NCBI GenBank assembly: GCA_038046785.1
Contig: JBBSVM010000005.1
Span: 124,001 to 188,000, forward strand
Length of the DNA: 64,000 nt
Reading direction: 5' to 3'
From: JAHFTW01 sp038046785
GTDB lineage: Archaea > Thermoplasmatota > E2 > JACPAO01 > JAHFTW01
Part shown: one piece after another, positions 50,523-59,036 of the stretch
How positions within the stretch are numbered: position 1 is the first letter of the stretch
How the letters are laid out: each line of letters opens with the position of its first letter
The notes under the pieces: model-generated
Told to the model about the DNA's origin: nothing
What the model saw: only the letters and a program-made list of their open reading frames with translations
Databases searched by the model: none
Program-made: the position numbers and the translations under genes

Positions 50523-51434
50523 TTATGATTCAAACGAAAAGGCTGGGGGAACTGGGATTCCGGCGGCCACGGCGGCTCCGAACAGGGTCGCCACCTCGGC
50601 GGTGCAGAACGCGTTGACCGCCCCGCCCGTCGGATAGGCCCAGCCGCCCGGGGCCCGCAGCGCGGCAAGGTAGGCCCAGGCGCCGTTGGGTGTCGGGGCG
50701 TCAAGGGCGAAGTGACCGCGAAGCGCCCAGACGGTGCTGTGGCAGTTGGCCACTTCGCCAGGGCTGGTCCCGTACCCGCCATCGCCGTCGCGCGAGGCCG
50801 CGAGGAAGGCAAGGGCGGCTGTGCGGTTGGCGAGACCGAGACCGTTTGCCGCGCCGAGGGCGACGAGGACGATGCCCGTGGAATCGGTGTCAGGAGCGAC
50901 GCCCATCCGGTAGGACCAGCCTCCAGTCTGGTTGCGCGCCAAACCCTCCACGGCCGCTCGCCAGCCGTCGGCGGCTGCGTCGGAACCGGCCGCGGCGAGG
51001 GCGCGCAGAGCGAAGGCGTCGTCATTGAGCAGTGCCGGTTCGCCAAACTGCGTCCCGTTCAGGCCAGCAAGGACGACCGAGCGCAGTTGGGACTGGACGG
51101 AGGCGTCGCTCGGGTTGGCAAGGGCGAGCGCGTAGGCGGGCCGAAGTTGCGACAGGTAGGGTCCCAGAGGGAGGGCGAGGCCGACGACGGCGGGGTCGCC
51201 GGTGGGCCAGCGGTTCGGGTCCACGCCCCCCAGTGCAGCCGCCTCCACGGCGTAGGGTGCAAGGAACGAGGAGAAGCGGCCATCGTTGCGGTGCGTTGCA
51301 AGCTGGTCCAGGGCGTCCTGGTGGAGGGAGGCCCATGTCGTCTCCTTCGTTCCGGCGCAGCCCGCGACAAGCGGCAGCAGCAGGATGGCCAGGGCGAACC
51401 GAGCGCGCACAGTCGGGGCAGGGCCGCGTCGCAT
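50523..51434 (-). CDS. Alpha/alpha-barrel lipoprotein (terpene-cyclase/intrinsic-factor-like repeats)
   Basis: A 303-aa secreted lipoprotein with lipobox VAGC (Cys26). The mature part has repeated helix pairs with RNQTGGWSYRMG, DTDSTGIVLVALGAANGL, SRDGDGGYGTS and LRAPGGWAYPTGG, the QW-like repeats of the prenyltransferase/squalene-cyclase alpha/alpha barrel. The same fold forms the N-terminal domain of transcobalamin and intrinsic factor. There is no catalytic DxDD motif, so a binding role is more likely than catalysis. Its partner domain (DUF4430-like) is encoded 10 kb away. Confidence 0.65.
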   Translation of the reverse strand: MRRGPAPTVRARFALAILLLPLVAGCAGTKETTWASLHQDALDQLATHRNDGRFSSFLAPYAVEAAALGGVDPNRWPTGDPAVVGLALPLGPYLSQLRPAYALALANPSDASVQSQLRSVVLAGLNGTQFGEPALLNDDAFALRALAAAGSDAAADGWRAAVEGLARNQTGGWSYRMGVAPDTDSTGIVLVALGAANGLGLANRTAALAFLAASRDGDGGYGTSPGEVANCHSTVWALRGHFALDAPTPNGAWAYLAALRAPGGWAYPTGGAVNAFCTAEVATLFGAAVAAGIPVPPAFSFES

Positions 51435-51472
51435 AAGGGGGAAGGTCTGAACACGCCCCTGTTTTTGACGAA

Positions 51473-51484
51473 CCTAAAAATACC
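51473..51484 (+). promoter_or_regulatory. TATA box of the VOC-family gene
   Basis: CCTAAAAATACC, centred 26.5 nt before the ATG at 51504, consistent with a leaderless transcript. Confidence 0.6.
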
Positions 51485-51503
51485 GGCCCTCGGTGGGCGG
51501 CGC

Positions 51504-51980
51504 ATGGCCCTGTTCAAGAGCTCGACCCCGCCCGCGGAAAAGGGCACCCTCAGCCTCAGCCTGCGCAACGTCGCCCGCTACGCCAAGGACATCCACGCCA
51601 ACGTTCCGCTCTACGAGGCCATCGGTTTCAAGAAGATCCGCGACGCCGGCGACCTCGTCGTCCTGCAGCACCACGACGGCATGCAGATGGTCCTGCACCG
51701 CTGGGACGAGGGGCACAACCCGACGCAGCTTGACACCGCCATCGGCTTCACGCTGAGCGGCGACGCCGCCGATGCGAAGAAGCACCTCGAGGCCGCCGGC
51801 TGGAAACTCCTGCGCGCGCCGCACGAAGGCGACGTTGGCTACTTCATCATCTACGGCGACCTCGACGGCAACCCCATCAACCTGGTCGGTAAGCCTCTGC
51901 GCGCCAGCCCCGCCCCCGGCACCGTCAAGCTGGTGCTGAAAGACGGCAAGGCTCTCGCCGTCCCCGTCGCCAAGGCCTGA
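51504..51980 (+). CDS. VOC-superfamily (glyoxalase-like) protein
   Basis: A 158-aa protein with the paired beta-alpha-beta-beta-beta units of the vicinal oxygen chelate fold: LSLRNVARYAKDIHANVPLYEAIGFKKIRD and, later, GYFIIYGDLDGNPINLVGK. Members include glyoxalase I, dioxygenases and resistance proteins, and the ligands here do not identify one. The ATG at 51504 is supported by a TATA box 26 nt upstream. A CGCAGAT palindrome separates it from truA. Confidence 0.75.
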   Translation: MALFKSSTPPAEKGTLSLSLRNVARYAKDIHANVPLYEAIGFKKIRDAGDLVVLQHHDGMQMVLHRWDEGHNPTQLDTAIGFTLSGDAADAKKHLEAAGWKLLRAPHEGDVGYFIIYGDLDGNPINLVGKPLRASPAPGTVKLVLKDGKALAVPVAKA

Positions 51981-51996
51981 GGCTGGCGACCTGCCC

Positions 51997-52056
51997 AACC
52001 GCAGATATCGCAGATTCCGCAGACGGCCATCTGCGTGCTCTGCGTCATCTGCGGTT
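51997..52056. repeat. CGCAGAT palindromic element F
   Basis: Left arm 51997-52026 with three CGCAGA units and right arm 52027-52056 with matching TCTGCG units, about 30 bp each with several mismatches and almost no loop. It lies between two same-strand genes. Confidence 0.8.
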
Positions 52057-52082
52057 AAGGAGTCGGAAAGGCTGGCGCCCCC

Positions 52083-52922
52083 GTGGCCCTCTTTCACGTC
52101 GCCCTGCGCTTCGCCTACGACGGCCGCAGGTTCGACGCCTACGCTCGCCACAGCGACACTCACACCGTCGAGGACCACCTGGTGCGGGCGCTGCGCAAGC
52201 AAGGCTACATCGAAGGCTCGTTCAAGACCGGCTCGCGCACCGACGCCGGAGTGAGCGCGCTCGAAAATGTCTGCCGCGCCACAGTGGAGCGCAAGACGCT
52301 GCGGGGCATCGTCCCCGCCGTGCAGAAGAACCTCCCCGAGGGCGTCTGGGTCACGGCAGCCGCGGAGGTCCACGAAAAATGGAATCCGCGCCACGCCATC
52401 AAGCGCATCTACCGCTACGTCGCCGTTCCACACGGCGAAGACCTCGCGACGATGAAGCGCGCTTGCAAAGCGTTCCATGGCCGCCACCTCATGACGGCGT
52501 TCGCCAAGCTGGAGGAGGGCCGCAACCCGATGCGCAATGTCCACGACTTCACCGTCGAGGAGCAGGACGGTCTTTGGCTGTTCCGGACGACGAGTGACGG
52601 CTACTTGTGGAACCAAGTGCGCCGCATGGTGGGTGCCGTCCAGGCCGTAGGTCGCGGCGAGGCCGAGGTCGCCGACATTGAGGAGAGCCTGCGCACGGGG
52701 GAACGGCACAAGGCGTTCCATCTCGCGAGCCCCGCAGGCCTTCTGCTCGAACGCATCGAGCACGAAGGATTGGAGTGGAACCTCTATGCTGGGAAACTGG
52801 GCGCGCAACGCGTCCCGCGTGTTCTGCAAGAAGCCGACGTTGGCTTGATGCTGGCCCGGCACCTGCTGGAGTTGGCGCCGTGGCCGACGAAGATCAGCGG
52901 GTCTTCCGAAGAGCCTGAATGA
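52083..52922 (+). CDS. truA: tRNA pseudouridine synthase TruA
   Basis: Isomerises uridines at positions 38-40 of the tRNA anticodon arm, 279 aa. It has LRFAYDGRRFDAYARH near the start, the catalytic aspartate in GSRTDAGVSA (Asp54), and the C-terminal FLWNQ-like block YLWNQVRRMVGAVQAVGRGE. Translation starts at GTG. Its 3' end overlaps the convergent tyrS gene by 29 bp. Confidence 0.94.
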   Translation: MALFHVALRFAYDGRRFDAYARHSDTHTVEDHLVRALRKQGYIEGSFKTGSRTDAGVSALENVCRATVERKTLRGIVPAVQKNLPEGVWVTAAAEVHEKWNPRHAIKRIYRYVAVPHGEDLATMKRACKAFHGRHLMTAFAKLEEGRNPMRNVHDFTVEEQDGLWLFRTTSDGYLWNQVRRMVGAVQAVGRGEAEVADIEESLRTGERHKAFHLASPAGLLLERIEHEGLEWNLYAGKLGAQRVPRVLQEADVGLMLARHLLELAPWPTKISGSSEEPE

Positions 52923-53967
52923 ACTGCCAGTTGTCCGGGTGGGCAGCGAAGTAGTTGCGCACGGGCTCCAACAGTTTTGCGAGCGCTGCCGCTGCGCCGT
53001 TCTTGAGGTCCATCGGGTGGAGCGTGCCGGCGGCGAAGTCGGCCGATAGCGCCGCGAAGTCGCTGTACGACTTGTTGCCGCCGAACTTCTCTGGGCGGCT
53101 GATGGTGAATGTGCCTCCAAGTGTGGCGATGCGGGGCCAGACGACGAGCCGCACCAGGTCGAGGACCGGGTTTCCCTCCACGTCCTTAGCCGGACAGTGG
53201 GCGCCCTTGAGTTTGCGCGCAATGTCCTCGGGCGCGTCGTGGATGAAGATGCCCGAGTCGGGGTCGGACTTGCTCATCTTGACCTCGACCGGGTCCATGC
53301 GGCCTCCTTGCGCCTTGAGGCCGGGCACGAGCGGCGTGTGGAGCGCCGTCGGCGCCTTGCGGCCGAGGCTGTGCGCGACGTCGCGGGCGAGCATGTGCGC
53401 GTGGCGCTGGTCGAGGCCGCCGTAGGCGAGGTCGATGCCCATGTGGAAAATGTCGGCGACCTGCATGGCGGGGTAGAGGAACTTCGCCATGTCGCCGTCG
53501 CCCTCGTCCTCGCCGCGCCCCATGATGGTCATGGCGCGCCGCATGCGAGCCAGCGTCGTCTTGCCCATCACCTTGACGACCAGCTCCCAGTAAGCGGCGT
53601 CCGTCGAGAATTGGTTGGCATAGACGTACGTCACGGATGCGCGCGGGACCCCGAGCGCCTCGAACGCCTCCTCCATGTAGCGGCCGCAGCGCTGGATGTT
53701 CGCCAAGTCGCCACCGAGCTTGCCGTTGATCTGCGCGTGCCAGTCGGCGAGGAAAATCGTGACCTCGAAGCCAGCGGCGGTGAGGCGGCGCACCATGTCG
53801 GTGCAGACCATCCAGCCGATGTGCGCCGTGCCGCTTGGCTCGAACCCGATGTAGGCCTTCGGCTTTCCACCGTTGGCGGCCCGCGCACAGAGCGCGCGCA
53901 GCTCCTCGTCGCTCACCGCTTCGCTTGCGGCAGAGCGGATCGAATCGAAGGCGGTCTGGGCGTCCAC
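52894..53967 (-). CDS. tyrS: Tyrosyl-tRNA synthetase, archaeal type
   Basis: Charges tRNA-Tyr, 357 aa, the compact archaeal/eukaryal form without a bacterial S4 tail. It has YIGFEPSGTAHIGW (class I HIGH), FLADWHAQING, QVADIFHMGIDLAYGGLDQRHAHMLARD for tyrosine recognition, and VEVKMSKSDPDSGIFI (KMSKS). The GTG at 53967 is chosen because CTTTAAG lies 25 nt upstream; the longer start at 54027 would put the promoter inside the gene. It is downstream of the pilus operon but has its own promoter. Confidence 0.96.
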   Translation of the reverse strand: MDAQTAFDSIRSAASEAVSDEELRALCARAANGGKPKAYIGFEPSGTAHIGWMVCTDMVRRLTAAGFEVTIFLADWHAQINGKLGGDLANIQRCGRYMEEAFEALGVPRASVTYVYANQFSTDAAYWELVVKVMGKTTLARMRRAMTIMGRGEDEGDGDMAKFLYPAMQVADIFHMGIDLAYGGLDQRHAHMLARDVAHSLGRKAPTALHTPLVPGLKAQGGRMDPVEVKMSKSDPDSGIFIHDAPEDIARKLKGAHCPAKDVEGNPVLDLVRLVVWPRIATLGGTFTISRPEKFGGNKSYSDFAALSADFAAGTLHPMDLKNGAAAALAKLLEPVRNYFAAHPDNWQFIQALRKTR

Positions 53968-53988
53968 GCCGTGTCGAGCGATGCGCCG

Positions 53989-53995
53989 CTTAAAG
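53989..53995 (-). promoter_or_regulatory. TATA box of tyrS
   Basis: CTTTAAG on the minus strand, centred 25 nt before the GTG at 53967. Confidence 0.55.
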
Positions 53996-54017
53996 GGGCG
54001 GCGGAGTCCGCCTCCGC

Positions 54018-55391
54018 TCAACCCCACAGGAAGAGCCGAAGCTCAACCGTCGCGGGCGCCCCGTTCTCCCACAGCGTCAAGGTGCGCAGGGCGGCCGCAA
54101 CCGGCTGGTCGTCGGGAATGGGCGGTCCGTACTCCAAGTCGGCAAACGGCTCGATGACTTCCGGTTGGAAGAGGTTCACCAGGAAATGGTTCGCCTCGAC
54201 GGCCGCCAATTCACGGGGCCGAACACTTGTCAAGACAACGAAGCCGGAGCCGAAGCCGCCCGGCTCGCTCACCGCAAGGACATCTTTGCCGCCCTGCACC
54301 AGGACATGCTCGAAGTCGTCGTAGTGGGCGCCGCCGCCGGTCTTCTTGATGTCCCAAGCGAGGCCGTGCGTGTTGTAGGACTCCCACGCCAGGTCGTAGG
54401 GGCTCGCAAGGATGGCATGGTTCGGGTTGGCGGCAGTGACCGCGCCGGAGACCCCGTCCACACTGGTCGCGAACATCGGCTGCAGCCACTGGTAGTTGGC
54501 GGCGTCGGAGCCAAGGACGACAAGCCGGCCGCCTGCGAACACCCAGTCGGCGATGCCCTGCTTGACCGCGTTTCCGGTGAGCGCGCTGTGCTGGGCGCCG
54601 GAGCCGACGATGAGCAGGTCGTACTGGGCCAAGCGTGCGGGGAGGTTGGCGTCGAGGTAGGACTTGACGTCGGGGTAGACGTCCCCCTCAAACAGCGGGA
54701 GGTTGAGGTACTGCAGGAGCGGCAGGTCGGCAAGCGGGAACGGCAGGTCCACAAGAATGGTAGGCGCCAGCGTGCTCACGAAGACGCGGTCGTTGAAGTC
54801 GACACCAAGGCCACGGATCGCCGCCCGCTCGGTCGCGGTGGCGGAGAACATGGTGAGGTTGAGCTTCGCCTGCGCCGAGTTCTGCATTTGGGCTGAGGTG
54901 CCAAGCGGCACGGTGACGGAGGCGAGGCTGGTCCAGTCGCCAATGTAGGCGGTGCGCAACCCATCCAGAATGGGGACGCTGCCCGCGGTGGCATTCGAGA
55001 CTCGGCGCACACTCACGTGGAACTCCTGACCCAGCGGCAGCCCAAGCCCGGCGCGGGCATCGGGGTAGTCCAGTTTCCCATTCGGCAGCGCGTAGAGCAG
55101 CGAGGCGTCGCGCAGCGCCTCGAGGCGGGCCGGATCGAGCGAACCGTTGGCGGTGGCCAAACCCAAACGCTGCAGGCCGTCTGCCCCGGCGGCGCCGGTG
55201 CCTTGGGTCGCGGCCAGGTCGGCAAGAGTCAAGGCCTGGCGGTCCAAGGCGGCGGACTCGGTCGGCTGGTCCAAGTGTGCGTCGGTTCCCGGCGCTGCGG
55301 ACTGCGCAAGCAGGACCCCCACGACGCCGAGGAAGAGCAGCCCTGCGGTGAGCAAGCCAAGGACATGCGCCGCAGCAGTGTTGTCATGCAC
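54018..55391 (-). CDS. Pilin-like N-terminus with large GATase/ThuA-like ectodomain
   Basis: A 457-aa protein anchored by one N-terminal helix (HDNTAAAHVLGLLTAGLLFLGVVGVLL), reminiscent of archaeal type IV pilin N-termini. The ectodomain ends in an alpha/beta region, YDLLIVGSGAQHS, ADWVFAGGRLVVLGSDAANYQWLQ and FGSGFVVLTSVRPRELA, resembling GATase/ThuA-like or DUF4350 folds. The family link is by eye. It is the last gene of the pilus operon. The GTG at 55391 is chosen; the frame upstream of it is not protein-like. It may be a minor pilin or an adhesive tip protein. Confidence 0.55.
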   Translation of the reverse strand: MHDNTAAAHVLGLLTAGLLFLGVVGVLLAQSAAPGTDAHLDQPTESAALDRQALTLADLAATQGTGAAGADGLQRLGLATANGSLDPARLEALRDASLLYALPNGKLDYPDARAGLGLPLGQEFHVSVRRVSNATAGSVPILDGLRTAYIGDWTSLASVTVPLGTSAQMQNSAQAKLNLTMFSATATERAAIRGLGVDFNDRVFVSTLAPTILVDLPFPLADLPLLQYLNLPLFEGDVYPDVKSYLDANLPARLAQYDLLIVGSGAQHSALTGNAVKQGIADWVFAGGRLVVLGSDAANYQWLQPMFATSVDGVSGAVTAANPNHAILASPYDLAWESYNTHGLAWDIKKTGGGAHYDDFEHVLVQGGKDVLAVSEPGGFGSGFVVLTSVRPRELAAVEANHFLVNLFQPEVIEPFADLEYGPPIPDDQPVAAALRTLTLWENGAPATVELRLFLWG

Positions 55392-55467
55392 AACCCCTCT
55401 TTTCCGGTCTCGGTGGCTTTGAAGATTGCCCCCGAAGCTTAAGTGCCGGGATGTGGCGACGGGAGGC

Positions 55468-56124
55468 TCAACGGAAGACGTAGAGGCGCACTTCGACGAG
55501 TGTCGGACGCGTCGGTGGGGGCGGTGGGGGGTTAGGGGGCGGCGGCGTGGCAGGGTCGCATACGTCGGCCATCCCGGCGAGCCGGATGGTTCCAGACACG
55601 GGCTCGAGAGGTTGGCTTTTTGGCAACGGCGGGCCAAAAACCGCGGTGTCGCAGTCTGCACCAATCGCCGTGAACTCGACGCGGAAACGCAAGTCCAACG
55701 CGGTGAGGCCGAGGCGAGTGTGAGCCGTGGCATTGAACAAGAGCGTTTTCCCGGCATCGGGCGCGGGGAGCCAAGCCACTGTGGCGCCCGACATAGCAAG
55801 GTGGCGCAGCTTCTCCAAATCCAGCTCGCCCGTCGAAGTGGCAAGTCCGAGCGGGCCGGTGCCGCCAAGAACCCAGCCGCCCCCCGGACCCGTTACGTAG
55901 TCCGCATTGTTGCCGGCACTACGGATGAATCGCGAGAATGTCGTTTCTGCTTCGCGTCGGTGGCCGGGGTCGAGAACGCCAGACTCCGCCGAGGGCGCCG
56001 CGTTGAAGGCGACCGTGAGAAGGATGCCAACGACGGCGAGGAAGATGACGCCTGCCACGATGAAGGCGAGCGGCGAGCCCACGGCATCGTCGTCCATGGC
56101 CATCGGCTGCGGGTTCGAGAGCAT
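55468..56124 (-). CDS. Pilin-like single-helix protein with proline-rich tail
   Basis: A 218-aa protein with a short N-terminal charged segment (MAMDDDAVGSP) and one helix (LAFIVAGVIFLAVVGILLTVAF), then a beta-rich ectodomain and a proline run before a final strand, TLVEVRLYVFR. The N-terminus matches its downstream neighbour's pattern (D-x-A-x-G then helix), suggesting processing by the same peptidase or a shared fold. The two C-termini also agree (VEVRLYVFR; VELRLFLWG). Confidence 0.55.
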   Translation of the reverse strand: MLSNPQPMAMDDDAVGSPLAFIVAGVIFLAVVGILLTVAFNAAPSAESGVLDPGHRREAETTFSRFIRSAGNNADYVTGPGGGWVLGGTGPLGLATSTGELDLEKLRHLAMSGATVAWLPAPDAGKTLLFNATAHTRLGLTALDLRFRVEFTAIGADCDTAVFGPPLPKSQPLEPVSGTIRLAGMADVCDPATPPPPNPPPPPPTRPTLVEVRLYVFR

Positions 56125-56139
56125 AAGGATTCGGATGGC

Positions 56140-56502
56140 TCAGCAGACCGGTTCGTTGAAAGAAAGAGTGACGCGTCCAATTCCGTCAGAGAGGGTGACC
56201 GCGAGCAGGTCGGTGGGCGAGCCCGGACAGGTCCAGGTGAGGACAAAGCCGCGCGCGCCCTCCAATCGATCGAGGTGGGCCATCTCGGCGTTCACCTGTG
56301 CCAGGCTGCCACCAAGCACATGGGTTCGGATGCCAACTCGGATCGCCTCCATCTCGCGCAGAAGACCCACCTCGTCGCGGGCCGCCTCCTCAGGAATCTG
56401 ACTGACGCGAACGAGCAAGCTTGAGAGGATGAGGAAGCCGATGACGAGCGTCACGGCGCCAAGCAGCATGAGCGCGCCTTGGTCGTCCGAACGTTCAGGC
56501 AA
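56140..56502 (-). CDS. Small pilin-like protein
   Basis: A 120-aa protein with DDQGALMLLGAVTLVIGFLILSSLL at the N-terminus, a coiled stretch (IPEEAARDEVGLLREMEAIRVGI) and a short beta domain ending FNEPVC. It reads as a minor pilin or pseudopilin. The TTG at 56502 overlaps the upstream pilin gene by 8 bp and retains the charged segment before the helix; the ATG at 56469 would begin inside the helix. Confidence 0.55.
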   Translation of the reverse strand: MPERSDDQGALMLLGAVTLVIGFLILSSLLVRVSQIPEEAARDEVGLLREMEAIRVGIRTHVLGGSLAQVNAEMAHLDRLEGARGFVLTWTCPGSPTDLLAVTLSDGIGRVTLSFNEPVC

Positions 56503-57199
56503 GGGTCCACACCACCAGGTCGAGCGTGTAAATCGGAGTTGCCGCAGTCGTCGCGCCAAGAACCACGTTGAAGGTTGAGGTGCAGGTCGGAGGGCCGGTG
56601 AAGGTCCACGCGCCAAACGGGAACCCTTCCGGGATCGCATATGGGCCGGGGACCGTGCCGAGTCGGCTGAACCACGAAGTTCCGCCAGGCCCGGTCGTGC
56701 CTCCCGCACCCGGTGCATCGAGACCTGTGCACGTCGGCCCGAACGAGATTGGAGAACCAGGGGTCATGCCAGGGCCACTTGGTCCGGCCCAACCTGCAAT
56801 GGTCGTGTAGACACTGGCGCCCTGCGCACTGCGAGGTGTGCTAAAGACGCCCGGGTCGGAAGAGGCGAGGGTCAAGCTGCCGAAGCCGTTGGAGAGGCTC
56901 GCCTTCCAACGCACCGTCGAAGGAAGCGAGCCGTCAAACGAAGTGCGCAGGGGGGTATCGTTGTTCCGGAGCGCGTTGGCCACGGCGTCGCCGACGGCGG
57001 AACTTCCCGACGCGCCAAGCACGGCAAGCGCATCTGCGGCGACCTGCTGCAGGTCCAGGCCGGTCGAGGCGGCCGGGGTGGCTGGTCGCTGGACGAGCGA
57101 GAAGAGAATGAGCGCGCTCAGGATGAGGATGGCGGCGAGGACCGCCTCGAATGCCTGGATGGCGCCGCGCTCGTCGCGGAAGAAGGGTCTCCGCGTCAC
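56495..57199 (-). CDS. Type IV pilin-like protein
   Basis: A 234-aa protein with a basic leader (TRRPFFRDERGAIQ) and a hydrophobic helix (AFEAVLAAILILSALILFSLV), the class III signal layout cut by archaeal prepilin peptidases, probably near RGA. The Ser/Gly/Thr-rich ectodomain has two cysteines in PTCTG and PPTCTS. The GTG start overlaps the stop of the TadC-like gene (GTGA). It is probably a structural or minor pilin. Confidence 0.65.
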   Translation of the reverse strand: MTRRPFFRDERGAIQAFEAVLAAILILSALILFSLVQRPATPAASTGLDLQQVAADALAVLGASGSSAVGDAVANALRNNDTPLRTSFDGSLPSTVRWKASLSNGFGSLTLASSDPGVFSTPRSAQGASVYTTIAGWAGPSGPGMTPGSPISFGPTCTGLDAPGAGGTTGPGGTSWFSRLGTVPGPYAIPEGFPFGAWTFTGPPTCTSTFNVVLGATTAATPIYTLDLVVWTLA

Positions 57200-58167
57200 A
57201 GGGCCCCGACCACCACGCGGAAGGCCAACCAAGAGCAGACAATCATGATGACGATGCTGTTCATGCCAGCGATGGCTTTGCCGCGCGTCAGAACGCCGCC
57301 AACGAGGCCGCCGCCGATGGCCTGCGCAATGCCGGCGTGGAAGAACAGCGTGTTGAAGTCCTCCGGCTCGAACTGCTTGAACTTGAGGCCGCCCACCTGC
57401 GGCGCCCCCGAGCCGGTGGCGGCGTCCACGGCCACCTTGAATGCGGGAATGAACTGCGCCTGCAGCACAAGAACGACGGCGAGGAAGACGAAGAACGAGA
57501 TGTAGATGACCATCGAGTAGGCGCTCATCTGCTGGTTGCGCGATTCGACAATCTGCTGGATCTCGCGCGCGTCGGTGGAGGCAGCGGCGAGGACATCCAC
57601 AACGGAGCCGCCGGAACGTTGCGCCTCAACGATGAGCTGCGTGATGCGGTGGATGAGCGGCGAGCCGATGCGGTCGGCAAAGCGGCGAATCGCCTCGTCG
57701 AAACTGACCCCCCATTCCACCTGCGCCGCCATGATCTTGATCTCCTCCGAGAGCGTTCCGTAGGTGCCGCGCGAGGCGTTCATGAGAGCGCGCGGCAGGG
57801 TCATGCCGGCGCGCGCCGACTCGGCGAGGTCACGCAAGAAGTCCGGGAACTTTTGGTTGATCTGCTCGATGCGTTTCAGGTCGCGGTTGCGGAAGTAGGC
57901 GAACGGTCCGGCCCCGAAGAGGAGGGCGACGAGGAACCAGTCGGTGGCGAACTTGGCGGGGAAGGGCGCGAGTCCCATTGCGGTCCCGACCATGATGACG
58001 AAGGCTCCCAGCGACAGTGCGCCCGTCACGGCGTAGATGGAGCGGCGCGCTTTCTGTGCCAAGCCGAGCCCTTTGGGTTTCACCCGGTCGCGCAGGCTCT
58101 CGGGAATGGTGCCGAACCCGGGCTTCTCCGGTACGGCGTCCTCGTCTTTCTTCGAGAAGAGGGCCAT
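57196..58167 (-). CDS. Pilus assembly membrane protein, TadC/FlaJ-like (second copy)
   Basis: Type II secretion F-domain platform protein, 323 aa. Two N-terminal helices are followed by a cytosolic helical domain with QKFPDFLRDLAESARAGMTLPRALM and GVSFDEAIRRFADRIGSPLI, then QLIVEAQRSGGSVVDVLAAAS and C-terminal helices. These are standard T2SSF/GspF-like features. It overlaps the preceding T2SSF gene by one base, so the pair resembles TadB-TadC. Confidence 0.88.
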   Translation of the reverse strand: MALFSKKDEDAVPEKPGFGTIPESLRDRVKPKGLGLAQKARRSIYAVTGALSLGAFVIMVGTAMGLAPFPAKFATDWFLVALLFGAGPFAYFRNRDLKRIEQINQKFPDFLRDLAESARAGMTLPRALMNASRGTYGTLSEEIKIMAAQVEWGVSFDEAIRRFADRIGSPLIHRITQLIVEAQRSGGSVVDVLAAASTDAREIQQIVESRNQQMSAYSMVIYISFFVFLAVVLVLQAQFIPAFKVAVDAATGSGAPQVGGLKFKQFEPEDFNTLFFHAGIAQAIGGGLVGGVLTRGKAIAGMNSIVIMIVCSWLAFRVVVGAL

Positions 58168-59036
58168 CAGACCTCCGGAATCATGGTCTGGAGGCCAATC
58201 ATGAAGCCAAGACTCGCGATGGGGATGAGGCCATAGATGAGCATCTGCAGGATGATCATGTCGCCCGAGCCGATGAGGACGAAGATGGCCACCATGACCA
58301 ACAAGAACAGCGGCCCGGCGACAGCGGCCGTGACGTACGCTTCCGCCATGAGGCCCATCGTCTCGACGAAACGTTGTTGCTCTTGGCGGTTCTCGAACTG
58401 GAGGCGGTTCGCCTTCGTGCGGAAGTAAGCGGTCAAATCGCCGCCCGAGGTGATGGTGGTGATGGCGCCCTGCAGCAGGTCCTGGAACTTCGTCGAGGGG
58501 GTGCGGTCGATGGCGCGCAGCAACGCGGTAACGATGTCCTTGCCGTGGATGTGCAGATCTTGGTAGATGCCCGCCGCCTCACGCGCCGCTTCGCCGTACA
58601 CCGGCTGCGCGGCGAGGCTCTTGAAAATCTCCGCCGGGATGACACCGGCCGACGCCATGGCGGTGATGTAGTTGGTCGCGTAGGGCAACTTCGCGTCAAT
58701 CTTCTTGGCGCGCGATTTCGCTTTCGAAGCCGGTGCGCCAGAGAGTGCTGCGTACGCCATGGTCCAGGCGAGTCCGGGAACCAGCAGGACAAAGATTCCG
58801 AGATAGATGGGGAGCTTGGACGAGATGACGAGCGTAACGAAGAGCAGCAGCGCCATGAGCGTCGCCGCGGCAGCCACGATGCTCGCCGTGAACCAAATCC
58901 GAGCGAGGAACGCTTCGGGCCGCACGCCAACGCGCGCCTTGCGCAGGTGGACATCCAGCTCGGCCAGCTGCTTGGAACGCTGGGCGCGCGCGCCAAAGAT
59001 TCGGAAGGCGAGCCGCTGCGTGGTGCTGACCGTCAC
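58167..59036 (-). CDS. Pilus assembly membrane protein, TadC/FlaJ-like (first copy)
   Basis: A 289-aa T2SSF-domain protein with helices near 50-95, the cytosolic core DAKLPYATNYITAMASAGVIPAEIFKSLA and DRTPSTKFQDLLQGAITTITSGGDL, then helices at the C-terminus. It overlaps the secretion ATPase gene by 4 bp. It presumably forms a membrane platform with the second copy, which the hexameric ATPase drives. Confidence 0.88.
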   Translation of the reverse strand: MTVSTTQRLAFRIFGARAQRSKQLAELDVHLRKARVGVRPEAFLARIWFTASIVAAAATLMALLLFVTLVISSKLPIYLGIFVLLVPGLAWTMAYAALSGAPASKAKSRAKKIDAKLPYATNYITAMASAGVIPAEIFKSLAAQPVYGEAAREAAGIYQDLHIHGKDIVTALLRAIDRTPSTKFQDLLQGAITTITSGGDLTAYFRTKANRLQFENRQEQQRFVETMGLMAEAYVTAAVAGPLFLLVMVAIFVLIGSGDMIILQMLIYGLIPIASLGFMIGLQTMIPEV

